Below are positions 7,112 through 16,285 of a stretch of DNA of 16,874 nucleotides, piece by piece. The position numbers were made by a program, and so were the translations under genes. Source of the DNA: Acholeplasma sp. (GTDB lineage: Bacteria; Bacillota_I; Bacilli_A; Acholeplasmatales; Acholeplasmataceae); assembly GCA_012837395.1 (NCBI GenBank), contig DURF01000174.1, forward strand, positions 1 through 16,874. Reading direction: 5' to 3'. Numbering within the stretch: position 1 is the first letter of the stretch; every line of letters starts with the position of its first letter. Below the pieces are notes generated by a model. The model saw nothing but the letters and a program-made list of their open reading frames with translations, had not been told where the DNA came from and ran no database searches.

Positions 7112-7915
7112 TTAAAACGCTGGACTACTTGCCCAACTATAATTTTCAATTAAAAACTGTCTAACTTTTTCAGTTTGAACCAAGTCAATTAAAAGTTTAA
7201 TTTTAGCACTATCTTTATCTTCGTTACTTACTGCGATTGAAATAGCATAACCTGGTGTTACATCATCTTGTTTTTCAACATATAATCTTTCCGCATTGCC
7301 TTCTAAGTTTAGGCTTCTAGCATAAGTAGGATACATTATAGCAAGCTCTGTTTCTAAATAGCGGTTTGCAAGAGTTGTTAGTGGAACTTGATCGGTTAGA
7401 TCTAATTCTTTTGGGTTAGTTTCAATATCATCTAAAGTAAGTTCAGTAGTTTTATCACCTTTTAAAGTAATTAATTCGGCTTGAGCTAATAAATAAATTG
7501 CTCTACTTAAGTTGGTAGCGTCATCTGGTAGAGTAATGGTTGCTCCATTAGGGATTTCATCAAGTGAATCATAATCTTTTGAATATAGCGCAAATGTTGC
7601 GTGATAAATTGGTGCGACAATTTTTAAGTTAGCATTATTAGCAGAATTAAACGCATTTAAGAAATATTCGTGTTGAATCATATTGGCATCTAATTCGCCA
7701 TGTAATAAACTGTTGTTTACTGTTTGGTAATCACTAAATTCGTTAATAACTAAATTATAACCGGCTTCTTTTACATCATCTTCTATTAAATGTAGAATGT
7801 CTTTCATCGGATAAAATGAAACTCCGACATTTATATCTTTCTCGCTCTTAGTATTACATGATACTAATAATACTCCAAATAAAACTAAAACTAAAACTGA
7901 TAATATTTTTTTCAT
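7112..7915 (-). CDS. metQ: MetQ/NlpA-family substrate-binding lipoprotein
   Basis: Extracytoplasmic binding protein of a methionine-uptake-type ABC importer. A 267-residue precursor: KK, a hydrophobic stretch, then the lipobox LVSC with Cys20 as the lipidated residue. Family signatures: VNEFSDY-like INEFSDY (57-63), VNNSLLHGELDAN (66-78), QHEYFL (81-86, where the family has QHxPYL), YSKDYDSLDEIPNGATI (111-127), DDATNLSRA (131-139), the segment LDDIETNP (161-168), and the C-terminal Trp261 region. Asn135 and Arg138 are kept, but the Asn residues normally found in INxNYA and in YxN seem to be replaced (YPTYA at 195-199 and YAI at 223-225). Those family positions contact methionine in studied members, so the ligand may differ. 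Strong AGGAGG (7924-7929) precedes the ATG. Last gene of metN-metI-metQ. Confidence 0.85.
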   Translation of the reverse strand: MKKILSVLVLVLFGVLLVSCNTKSEKDINVGVSFYPMKDILHLIEDDVKEAGYNLVINEFSDYQTVNNSLLHGELDANMIQHEYFLNAFNSANNANLKIVAPIYHATFALYSKDYDSLDEIPNGATITLPDDATNLSRAIYLLAQAELITLKGDKTTELTLDDIETNPKELDLTDQVPLTTLANRYLETELAIMYPTYARSLNLEGNAERLYVEKQDDVTPGYAISIAVSNEDKDSAKIKLLIDLVQTEKVRQFLIENYSWASSPAF

Positions 7916-7930
7916 ACTTTCTTCCTCCTG

Positions 7931-8602
7931 TTATCTTTTATCAAGTTTTTTAGCTAAACTATTTCCAATAGTTTGAACTAGTTGAACAATTATTATCATA
8001 ATTATAATAATAATCCACATTAAAGGATAATTAAAGTTTTGATATCCTTCGCTTATTGCTAAATAACCAAGTCCGCCACCACCAATTACTCCCATTACAG
8101 TAGAATATGATATTAAACTAATTGTCGTAGAAGTAAAGCTTAAGACAAGTGATTGTCTTGATTCTTTCAGCAAAAAGTCTTTTATATATTGGTAAGTATT
8201 TGCACCAAGTGCATAAGAAGTTTCATAAATATCTTTATTAACTTCTAAAAGTGATTGTTCGGAAAGTCTTGCGAATGTTGCAATTCCAATTAAACTTAAT
8301 GGTAGCTTAGATGCATCTACACCAAAGCCTGTGCCAATAATAAATCTAGTTGTTGGTATTAAAACTATAATAAATAATATAAAAGGTATGGATCTTACTA
8401 TATTTACTAATGTTGATATGACAAAATAAACAGTTTTATTTTGAAACAAGCCTTTAGGTCTTGTTAGAAACATAATTAATCCTAGTAATAGTCCAAAGAT
8501 AAATGCCATAATCATTGCAAATATTAACATTTCAAATGTTTCTAGAAATGACTTTAATAACTCATGGCGAAATCTAATAAAATAATCAGTTAATTTATTC
8601 AT
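7931..8602 (-). CDS. metI: MetI-type ABC transporter permease
   Basis: Membrane permease of the methionine-type ABC importer, working as a dimer with two MetN ATPases. The 223 residues are normal for MetI (~215-225). About five hydrophobic segments are apparent (roughly 20-45, 57-85, 99-118, 155-178, 194-216). The family motif NIVRSIPFI (67-75) and the TRFIIGTGFG stretch (85-94) match MetI. The cytoplasmic EAA-like coupling loop is YETSYALGANTYQYIKDFLL (126-145), with the conserved ALGA glycine. GVIGGGGLGYLAI (171-183) is characteristic. The start overlaps the metN stop by 8 bases, with AGGAGGT (8614-8620) inside metN; the gene ends 15 bases before metQ. Confidence 0.93.
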   Translation of the reverse strand: MNKLTDYFIRFRHELLKSFLETFEMLIFAMIMAFIFGLLLGLIMFLTRPKGLFQNKTVYFVISTLVNIVRSIPFILFIIVLIPTTRFIIGTGFGVDASKLPLSLIGIATFARLSEQSLLEVNKDIYETSYALGANTYQYIKDFLLKESRQSLVLSFTSTTISLISYSTVMGVIGGGGLGYLAISEGYQNFNYPLMWIIIIIMIIIVQLVQTIGNSLAKKLDKR

Positions 8603-9317
8603 TATTTACTAAGACCTCCTGATAAGTTTTAAATTCTAGTTTTTCGGGTTTTTTAGAAATAATATTACTAACCATTCCATCTTCAATAATTGCAATCCTA
8701 TTACACATCATATTAATTATATTAATGTTGTGTGAAACTATAACAATAGTTGTAGAATATTTTTCATTAATAGTCTTTAATAATTTTAAAACTTCAAAAC
8801 TAGTTTCATCATCAAGTGCACTTGTTGGTTCATCACAAAAGATAATATCTGGTTTAGTAATTAAAGCTCTTGCGATTGCAACTCTTTGTTTTTGTCCACC
8901 TGAAAGAGTTGAAACATTAGATCTTTTAAAATCAGATAGCCCTACAAAGTTAAGTAAATCAATTGCTCTTTTGTTATAATCCACATCATTTAACTTATGT
9001 AACTTAACAGGTAGTAAGACATTTTCTATTACATTTAAATTATTTAATAAATTATAATTTTGAAAGATCATTGAAGTATATTTTATTAAACTTTTTCTAC
9101 TTGCTTTATTAAGATTTTTACCTTTAAAGATAATTTCTCCACTATCAGGTGCAATAAAACCATTTATTAATCTTAATAGTGTAGATTTACCAGCACCAGT
9201 TTTACCTACAATACCAAAGATATCACCTTTTGATATTTCAAAGTTGATATTTGTTAATACATGAGTTTCATTACCATTAATTGGAAATGACTTGTTTATG
9301 TTTTCTAACTTTATCAA
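8595..9317 (-). CDS. metN: MetN-type ABC transporter ATPase lacking the C-terminal NIL domain
   Basis: ATPase that drives the MetI permease. All ABC motifs are intact: Walker A GKTGAGKST (38-46), Q-loop Gln86 (FQNYNLL), signature LSGGQKQR (138-145), Walker B IIFCDEP (158-164), D-loop SALD and switch His196 (VSHN). The A-loop region and the length of only 240 residues contrast with typical MetN (~340), which carries a C-terminal ferredoxin-like NIL domain that binds methionine and inhibits transport. Here the coding region ends soon after the switch and overlaps metI, so there is no room for that domain. The start is TTG at 9317, preceded by AGAAGGTGAG (9321-9330). Assignment to MetN rests mainly on its operon partners; the ATPase alone would be a general amino-acid ABC type. 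Confidence 0.85.
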   Translation of the reverse strand: MIKLENINKSFPINGNETHVLTNINFEISKGDIFGIVGKTGAGKSTLLRLINGFIAPDSGEIIFKGKNLNKASRKSLIKYTSMIFQNYNLLNNLNVIENVLLPVKLHKLNDVDYNKRAIDLLNFVGLSDFKRSNVSTLSGGQKQRVAIARALITKPDIIFCDEPTSALDDETSFEVLKLLKTINEKYSTTIVIVSHNINIINMMCNRIAIIEDGMVSNIISKKPEKLEFKTYQEVLVNNE

Positions 9318-9340
9318 ACTCTCACCTTCTTACCTTAACT

Positions 9341-9374
9341 ATTATATAATAAACTTTAAAAAATGGTGATTTAA
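9341..9374 (-). promoter_or_regulatory. Possible metNIQ promoter
   Basis: On the minus strand a TATAAT lies at 9346-9341 without a good -35 at 17 bases. An overlapping alternative is TTAAAT (9374-9369) with a 17-base spacer to TATTAT (9351-9346). The 97-base gap to pgpA holds a terminator and this AT-rich stretch only. No S-box or T-box leader is visible. Confidence 0.4.
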
Positions 9375-9379
9375 GGCTT

Positions 9380-9409
9380 AAAAAAAGACCTAACATAAAG
9401 TTAAGTCTT
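9380..9409 (-). terminator. Terminator of pgpA
   Basis: On the minus strand AAGACTTAAC (9409-9400), a 5-base loop and GTTAGGTCTT (9394-9385) pair over 10 bp with one G-U. They are followed by a T run reaching 9380. The element sits just after the pgpA stop. Confidence 0.85.
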
Positions 9410-9414
9410 AATTT

Positions 9415-9942
9415 TTAAACCGAATATTTATGGGCAATTGAACTAGCAGCAGCTGCGACTATTGCACCAACTATATCATCTAAGAATGTATTACATTGGC
9501 CTGTTTCTTTACCTTGACGGTCTAGTTTTCCGATAATTCCTGGTTTTAGTTTATCAACATATCCAAAGTTGGTAAATCCAATTGATCCATATACGTTTAC
9601 AATTGAAAGTGCTAATATTTCATCAATTCCAAAAAGGCCATAATCACCTAAAATCATACTTAATAAAGGTTCTGATAAAATTCTTTTTTCTGCTAAGATA
9701 TCAAGTTCTAATCCTGTTAGTATAGCATGTTGAACTTCCCTTTTCATTACAACTCTTTCAACATGTTCTAAACATGTTTCAACTTTAATGTCTTTTACAT
9801 ATTGACTTTGTAGTTCACAAGTTAATTTAGCAATTTCAATTAATTCAACGCCTCGTTCACTCATTCTTTTTTTAACTTCAGCGTACTTTGTTAAATCGTT
9901 TAAACGATTATCTTCTGGTACATAAGGTTTTTCCTCTTTCAT
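9415..9942 (-). CDS. pgpA: Phosphatidylglycerophosphatase A family protein (YutG/LtrC-like)
   Basis: Member of the PgpA family, which dephosphorylates phosphatidylglycerol phosphate to phosphatidylglycerol. The 175 residues include an N-terminal helical region (RGVELIEIAKLTCELQ, 30-45), KREVQHAILTGLELDILAE (67-85), the highly conserved DEILALSIVNVYGSIG block (107-122) followed by FTNFGYVDK, and a C-terminal FLDDIVGAIVAAAASS (153-168) with the Asp pair. This matches Bacillota YutG/LtrC proteins from memory. The Bacillota subfamily has much weaker membrane segments than E. coli PgpA, and the enzymatic role is inferred from the family. A strong AGGAGG precedes the ATG. Monocistronic, with its own consensus promoter and terminator, divergent from the zinc-ribbon gene. 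Confidence 0.88.
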   Translation of the reverse strand: MKEEKPYVPEDNRLNDLTKYAEVKKRMSERGVELIEIAKLTCELQSQYVKDIKVETCLEHVERVVMKREVQHAILTGLELDILAEKRILSEPLLSMILGDYGLFGIDEILALSIVNVYGSIGFTNFGYVDKLKPGIIGKLDRQGKETGQCNTFLDDIVGAIVAAAASSIAHKYSV

Positions 9943-9977
9943 ATTTCTTTCCTCCTACTCATTATGTAAGCCCTAAC

Positions 9978-10006
9978 ATTATACAATATTATTCGGTTTA
10001 TGTCAA
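9978..10006 (-). promoter_or_regulatory. Consensus promoter of pgpA
   Basis: On the minus strand a perfect -35 TTGACA (10006-10001), a 17-base spacer and a perfect -10 TATAAT (9983-9978). The -35 box lies in the left arm of the palindrome at 10002-10029. Confidence 0.9.
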
Positions 10007-10029
10007 AATTTCAAAAATGAAAATTTGAC
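10002..10029. promoter_or_regulatory. Palindrome spanning both -35 boxes of divergent promoters (candidate operator)
   Basis: GTCAAAATTTCA (10002-10013) and TGAAAATTTGAC (10018-10029) form an inverted repeat matching at 11 of 12 positions around AAAA. The outer GTCAA/TTGAC ends coincide with the two divergent -35 hexamers. A dimeric regulator bound here would cover both promoters. Some of the symmetry follows simply from two facing TTGAC boxes in AT-rich DNA. Confidence 0.5.
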
Positions 10030-10053
10030 TTATTACAACAATATACGTAAAAT
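10025..10053 (+). promoter_or_regulatory. Promoter of the zinc-ribbon gene
   Basis: -35 TTGACT (10025-10030), a 17-base spacer and -10 TAAAAT (10048-10053). The -35 box lies in the right arm of the palindrome. A GTGGGG stretch (10076-10081) near the ATG at 10089 serves as ribosome binding site. Confidence 0.75.
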
Positions 10054-10088
10054 AGTTATAGTATATAAATAAGAAGTGGGGTTATAAT

Positions 10089-10403
10089 ATGAAATGTCCA
10101 AGTTGTGGTTTTGAGTATTATTATGAGGAAGATGGTTTCTTTGTTTGTTCAGCTTGTCAGTACAAATGGCAAGAAACAGAAGAAGAAGAAAAGTTTGTTT
10201 TAGATGCAAACGGCAATAAACTATTTGATGGTGATGATGTAATAGTTATAAAAGATTTAAAAGTTAAAGGATCTAGCCAACCATTAAAACAAGGGACAAA
10301 AGTTACAAATATTAAAATTGTAGATGGTGATCAAAACATTGATTGTAGAATTCAAGGTTTTGGTAATATGAGTTTAAAGTCAGAATTCTTAAAAAAAGCA
10401 TAG
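10089..10403 (+). CDS. PhnA/YjdM-like zinc-ribbon protein
   Basis: Small 104-residue protein of the PhnA/YjdM family. The N-terminal zinc ribbon has Cys3 and Cys6 (CPSC) and Cys20 and Cys23 (CSAC), then a YKWQE turn. It is followed by an acidic linker and a C-terminal beta-rich PhnA domain beginning near FVLDANGN, with [16 protein letters not shown] (47-62), LKQGTKV and [20 protein letters not shown]. The family is often labelled alkylphosphonate or phosphonoacetate related, but that name came from a neighbouring operon and the cellular role of most members is unknown. No phosphonate genes are nearby. Transcribed alone from its own promoter, divergent from pgpA, and closed by a hairpin terminator. 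Confidence 0.85.
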   Translation: MKCPSCGFEYYYEEDGFFVCSACQYKWQETEEEEKFVLDANGNKLFDGDDVIVIKDLKVKGSSQPLKQGTKVTNIKIVDGDQNIDCRIQGFGNMSLKSEFLKKA

Positions 10404-10414
10404 TTGTATAGTTT

Positions 10415-10442
10415 GGATGTTCTTAGGGACATCCTTTTTTTT
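10415..10442 (+). terminator. Terminator of the zinc-ribbon gene
   Basis: GGATGTTC, a 4-base loop and GGACATCC (10415-10434) form an 8-bp stem with one G-U. An eight-T run follows (10435-10442). Confidence 0.9.
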
Positions 10443-10449
10443 CACACAA

Positions 10450-10476
10450 TTAGCACAATATTCTTGACAGTGCCAA
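10450..10476 (+). promoter_or_regulatory. Upstream CIRCE-like element overlapping the hrcA -35 box
   Basis: TTAGCACAA, nine bases, CAGTGCCAA. Against the consensus TTAGCACTC-N9-GAGTGCTAA the left and right arms each match 7 of 9 positions with the correct spacing. It covers the -35 TTGACA at 10464-10469. It is weaker than a canonical CIRCE, and I infer that HrcA may bind it. Confidence 0.5.
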
Positions 10477-10492
10477 AATATTAATGTAGAAT
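10464..10492 (+). promoter_or_regulatory. Promoter of the hrcA-grpE-dnaK-dnaJ operon
   Basis: Perfect -35 TTGACA (10464-10469), a 17-base spacer and -10 TAGAAT (10487-10492) form a vegetative-type promoter. The start site is expected near 10499, at the left arm of the downstream CIRCE. Confidence 0.88.
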
Positions 10493-10496
10493 AACA

Positions 10497-10523
10497 ATAG
10501 CACAAAAACAACAAGAGTGCTAA
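10497..10523 (+). promoter_or_regulatory. CIRCE operator (HrcA binding site)
   Basis: ATAGCACAA, nine bases, GAGTGCTAA. The right arm is a perfect CIRCE half-site and the left arm matches 6 of 9. The element lies between the promoter -10 and the GAGGTGA ribosome binding site (10526-10532), the usual place for an HrcA operator. Confidence 0.85.
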
Positions 10524-10538
10524 TTGAGGTGAAATTAC

Positions 10539-11552
10539 ATGTTAACAAGCCGACAAAAGTTAATCTTAAAAGCAATAGTTGAGTATTATGTTGAATATGC
10601 TCAACCGGTCGGATCTAAGATATTAACTAAAATGCCGTACTTGGATTATTCAAGTGCAACTATTAGATATGATATGGCTAGATTAGAAGAATTAGGTTAT
10701 TTAGAAAAAACTCATACATCTAGTGGAAGAATACCTTCTGAACGAGGTTATCGTTATTACGTTAATCATTTAGTTACCAGAGATAGTGATGTTGCTGATG
10801 ATTTTCCATTAGTAGACGAAGTTATTACAAGACATAGTTATTCTAGAAACTTAGCTGTAGAGGAAGCTATTAATCTTTTGAGTGAATTAACTAAATATAC
10901 AGCAATGGCAGTTGGACCTAAAAATAGTGAAATTAAAATTACTAAAATCGATTTAATTCCAACTAGTGAACGAGAAGCCGTTATATTAATAGTTACTAAT
11001 AAAGGTCACGTTCAACATCAAAATATTGCCATTCCTGAAGGCGTTAAAGTTAATGATATTACAGAAGTAATTAAAACTTTAGATGATTTATTAAAAAATC
11101 GTTATTTAGAAGAGGCTGAACAAATATTAAAAAGTAGATTTGCAAAAGAACAAATTTCTTCATTTGTCGAATATCAAAGACAAATTTATGATTCATTTAT
11201 TCACGCATTTGCAAAATTTGCTGAAGATAAATTTTATTTATCAGGAATAACTAATGTTTTTGATCAGCCAGAATTTTCTAATGTTGATAATATAAAAAAC
11301 TTTGTTGATATGTTGGACCGAAGAGAAATTGTTAAATTTATTGGTGGCAAGGATAGTTTAAATGTTACCTTTGGTAGTGAAATTGAACTAAAATTAATGG
11401 AAAACTTTAGTATAATTTCAGTCCCATATAGAGTTAGTGAAACTGAAAAAGGTACTATCGCTGTTGTTGGACCAACTAGAATGGAATATTCAAAAGTTAT
11501 TCCTCTCTTAGAATATATTGCCTCAAACTTAGGAAAACTATATAGAAAGTAG
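10539..11552 (+). CDS. hrcA: Heat-inducible transcription repressor HrcA
   Basis: Repressor of class I heat-shock genes that binds CIRCE and whose folding is aided by chaperonin in other Bacillota. The 337 residues are normal. The N-terminal winged helix (about 1-75) begins MLTSRQKLILKAIVEYY and includes SSATIRYDMARLEELGYL followed by the HTSSGRIPSERGYRYYV block, the most conserved HrcA segment. The central GAF-like dimerisation domain spans roughly 105-330, with the insert region between, and the C-terminus is SETEKGTIAVVGPTRMEYSKVIPLLEYI. ATG 10539 follows GAGGTGA (10526-10532). First gene of its operon; the CIRCE elements just upstream imply autoregulation. Confidence 0.97.
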   Translation: MLTSRQKLILKAIVEYYVEYAQPVGSKILTKMPYLDYSSATIRYDMARLEELGYLEKTHTSSGRIPSERGYRYYVNHLVTRDSDVADDFPLVDEVITRHSYSRNLAVEEAINLLSELTKYTAMAVGPKNSEIKITKIDLIPTSEREAVILIVTNKGHVQHQNIAIPEGVKVNDITEVIKTLDDLLKNRYLEEAEQILKSRFAKEQISSFVEYQRQIYDSFIHAFAKFAEDKFYLSGITNVFDQPEFSNVDNIKNFVDMLDRREIVKFIGGKDSLNVTFGSEIELKLMENFSIISVPYRVSETEKGTIAVVGPTRMEYSKVIPLLEYIASNLGKLYRK

Positions 11553-11559
11553 GTGCCGC

Positions 11560-13984
<2,425 letters not shown>

Positions 13985-13994
13985 TAATAAAGAG

Positions 13995-14011
13995 AAGGGG
14001 CAACGCCCCTT
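13995..14011 (+). other. GC-rich hairpin between dnaK and dnaJ
   Basis: AAGGGGC, loop AAC, GCCCCTT form a 7-bp stem with five G-C pairs in an otherwise AT-rich region. Only a broken T stretch follows (TTTGCTTTAT), so it would be at best a leaky terminator. It ends about 10 bases before the dnaJ ribosome binding site AAAGGTGA (14021-14028). Confidence 0.75.
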
Positions 14012-14034
14012 TGCTTTATAAAAGGTGATAATTT

Positions 14035-15147
14035 ATGGCAAAAAGAGATTATTATGATGTGCTCGGCGTTTCCAAAGGTGCATCAACAGATGAAATAAAA
14101 AAAGCTTATCGAAGTTTAGCTAAAAAATACCATCCTGATATATCAACTGAAAAAGATGCGGAAGAAAAATTTAAAGAAATTCAAGAAGCATATGAAGTCT
14201 TAAGTGATGATACAAAAAGACAAACATATGATCAATTTGGTCATGATGGAAATCAATTTGGACAAGGCTTTGGTGGTTTTGACGGCTTTGAAGGTTTTGG
14301 TGGATTTGGTGATATATTTAGCGATCTTTTTGGTGGTGGAAGACAACGCCAAGAAGTATATAACGGACCTATGAGAGGTTCAGATATAGAAAAATATATG
14401 ACAATTGATTTTATGGAAGCAGTTCTAGGTACTAAAAAGACAGTTAGAGTAGATATAGAAGCGAACTGTCACACTTGTGATGGGACAGGTGCTAAGTCAA
14501 AAGATGATATTCAAACATGTTCAAACTGTCATGGTTCTGGTTATGTTGATGTTGACCAAAGAACAATGTTTGGAACTATGCGAAGCAGACAAACATGTAA
14601 TGTATGTGGTGGATCAGGTAAAGAAATTAAAAATAAATGTCAAACATGTAACGGTAGAAAACGTGTTAGAGATAATAAAACTGTTGAAGTTACAATTCCA
14701 GCAGGTGTTGATAATAATATGACACTAAGAGTTCAAGGATATGGTAATGAAGGAGTTAATGGTGGTTCTAAAGGTGATTTATTATTAACCTTTAGAGTTA
14801 AAAAACATCAAGTTTTTGATCGTCAAGGAAACGATATTTTCCTAAAAGTACCTATTACAATAACTGAAGCAGTTTTAGGAACAACAAAAGATATCCCAAC
14901 TATTTATGGTGAAGTTAGTTTAAAAATACCAGCAGGTATTCAACCTAACACGCAACTTAGAATGCGTGAAAAAGGGGTTGCATCACCTCGTGGTGGTAGA
15001 AAAGGTGATCAGTTTGTTATTGTCGATGTTCAAACTCCTAAAAAACTTACAAACAAAGAAAAAGAACTTTATGAACAATTAAACAAACTAGAGTCTAAAG
15101 AAACTGAATCTACATGGCAAAAGTTTAAAAATATATTTAAAAATTAA
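14035..15147 (+). CDS. dnaJ: Chaperone DnaJ (type I Hsp40)
   Basis: Co-chaperone that delivers substrates to DnaK and stimulates its ATPase. The 370 residues show full type I architecture. J domain (1-70) with HPD at 33-35. Gly/Phe-rich linker (~73-102, repeated GFG/GFEGF units). Four CxxC zinc motifs: Cys145/148, Cys162/165, Cys188/191 and Cys202/205, the last reading CNGRK instead of CxGxG. C-terminal substrate-binding beta domains follow ([19 protein letters not shown], then [19 protein letters not shown]). ATG 14035 follows AAAGGTGA. Last gene of the operon, ended by a hairpin terminator. Confidence 0.97.
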   Translation: MAKRDYYDVLGVSKGASTDEIKKAYRSLAKKYHPDISTEKDAEEKFKEIQEAYEVLSDDTKRQTYDQFGHDGNQFGQGFGGFDGFEGFGGFGDIFSDLFGGGRQRQEVYNGPMRGSDIEKYMTIDFMEAVLGTKKTVRVDIEANCHTCDGTGAKSKDDIQTCSNCHGSGYVDVDQRTMFGTMRSRQTCNVCGGSGKEIKNKCQTCNGRKRVRDNKTVEVTIPAGVDNNMTLRVQGYGNEGVNGGSKGDLLLTFRVKKHQVFDRQGNDIFLKVPITITEAVLGTTKDIPTIYGEVSLKIPAGIQPNTQLRMREKGVASPRGGRKGDQFVIVDVQTPKKLTNKEKELYEQLNKLESKETESTWQKFKNIFKN

Positions 15148-15170
15148 TAGGGTGTAAAAACCCTATTTTT
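15146..15170 (+). terminator. Terminator of the hrcA-dnaJ operon
   Basis: AATAGGGT (15146-15153), a 6-base loop and ACCCTATT (15160-15167) with T's to 15170. The stem begins within the dnaJ stop codon. Confidence 0.85.
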
Positions 15171-15180
15171 ACTATAACAA

Positions 15181-15189
15181 TGATATAAT
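15181..15189 (+). promoter_or_regulatory. Extended -10 promoter of lplA
   Basis: TGATATAAT (15181-15189) is an extended -10 (TG-n-TATAAT). No convincing -35 lies upstream, where the dnaJ terminator sits. AAAAGGAG (15207-15214) follows, 8 bases before the lplA ATG. Confidence 0.6.
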
Positions 15190-15222
15190 AAATTAGTGAA
15201 AAACGTAAAAGGAGTAAAAAAT

Positions 15223-16209
15223 ATGATACTTGTAAAACATGACAAAGTAGAAACAAACTTAAAACCTTATTTTTACTTTGCTTTAGAACAATACATTTTA
15301 GAAAACATTTTAAAAGATGATGAAGCATACTTTTTTACATGGAAAATTAAAGGAATAGTGATTGGAAAAAATCAAGTTTTAGAAAATGAAGTAAACCTAG
15401 ATTATACTAAAGAAAACAATATTGATATATATCGTCGTCCAACTGGAGGAGGAGCTATTTATGCTGATGAAAACAATTCAATGTTTACGATGATTACTAA
15501 AAAAGCGGAAAACTTTTCATTTAAAAAGTATTTAAACTTAATTATTGACGCAATGCAAAAACTCGGATTAAAAATTGAATTTAGTGGTAGAAATGACCTT
15601 CTTTATGATAATAAGAAAATGAGTGGAGTTGCATTCTTACAAAACAAATATGGTGTTTTAATCCATGGTACTTATATGTATGATGTCAATGTTGAAACAA
15701 TGATTAGATCAATTACTCCAAGTAATGAAAAACTGGTTTCAAAGGGAATAGATAGTGTCAGAAGTAGAGTAGTAAACTTAAAAGACCATTTGAACGGAAT
15801 AACTCAAGATGAATTAATTAATCATTTAGAAAAAGAAATTACAACAAAAGAGTATATTCTTTCTCCGCAAGAAATTGATATAATTACTGAAATGGCAAAA
15901 AAATATGAATCAAAAGAGTGGCGTTTTCAAAAACAACCACCATATACAAAAGTTATTAAAAAGAGAATATCAGGTGGAGTTTTTGAAATAAAACTAGATT
16001 TAAATAAAGGTGTTATTGAAAATGCTAAAATAACTGGTGATTTCTTCGATCTATTTCCAATTGAACTAATTGAAAAACAATTAACAAATATCCCATATAC
16101 TAAAGAAGCAATTACTAATGCTTTAAATACTATAAATCTTGAAGATATGATATTAGATATTAAAAAGGATGAGTTTTTAGACTTGTTATTAGAAGGATTA
16201 ATTGAATAA
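15223..16209 (+). CDS. lplA: Lipoate-protein ligase A
   Basis: Activates free lipoate with ATP and attaches it to E2 subunits of 2-oxoacid dehydrogenases or to GcvH, a salvage pathway. From ATG 15223 it has 328 residues, typical of LplA with its C-terminal accessory domain. Motifs: RRPTGGGAIYAD (71-82), GRNDLL (122-127), the catalytic-type lysine Lys132 in KKMSG, IHGTYMYD (147-154) and KGIDSVRSRVVNL (174-186). The accessory domain starts after the WRFQKQPPY segment (233-241). The frame is open to GTG 15196, but ATG 15223 follows a well-placed AAAAGGAG. No lipoylated E2 or E3 genes are adjacent. Ligases of this shape can favour GcvH or E2; specificity cannot be read here. Confidence 0.95.
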   Translation: MILVKHDKVETNLKPYFYFALEQYILENILKDDEAYFFTWKIKGIVIGKNQVLENEVNLDYTKENNIDIYRRPTGGGAIYADENNSMFTMITKKAENFSFKKYLNLIIDAMQKLGLKIEFSGRNDLLYDNKKMSGVAFLQNKYGVLIHGTYMYDVNVETMIRSITPSNEKLVSKGIDSVRSRVVNLKDHLNGITQDELINHLEKEITTKEYILSPQEIDIITEMAKKYESKEWRFQKQPPYTKVIKKRISGGVFEIKLDLNKGVIENAKITGDFFDLFPIELIEKQLTNIPYTKEAITNALNTINLEDMILDIKKDEFLDLLLEGLIE

Positions 16210-16230
16210 AGCCTAAAAGATTGAATTTAT

Positions 16231-16260
16231 TTGACTATTGTATATGAAATTTGTTAAAAT
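16231..16260 (+). promoter_or_regulatory. Promoter of the final hypothetical gene
   Basis: -35 TTGACT (16231-16236), an 18-base spacer and -10 TAAAAT (16255-16260). It is followed by AAAGGGG (16273-16279), 6 bases before the ATG at 16286. No hairpin terminator is visible between lplA and this promoter. Confidence 0.75.
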
Positions 16261-16285
16261 AAAACCAATCGGAAAGGGGTATTAT

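Noticed and set aside
9318-9414. Methionine-responsive leader (S-box or T-box) before metN
   Set aside because: The 97-base gap is mostly the pgpA terminator plus an AT-rich promoter region. There is no multi-stem leader, and no room for one.
10089-10403. Phosphonoacetate hydrolase or phosphonate metabolism role for the PhnA-like protein
   Set aside because: The name derives from genomic neighbourhood in E. coli. No phosphonate genes are present here and the zinc-ribbon fold does not itself indicate that activity.
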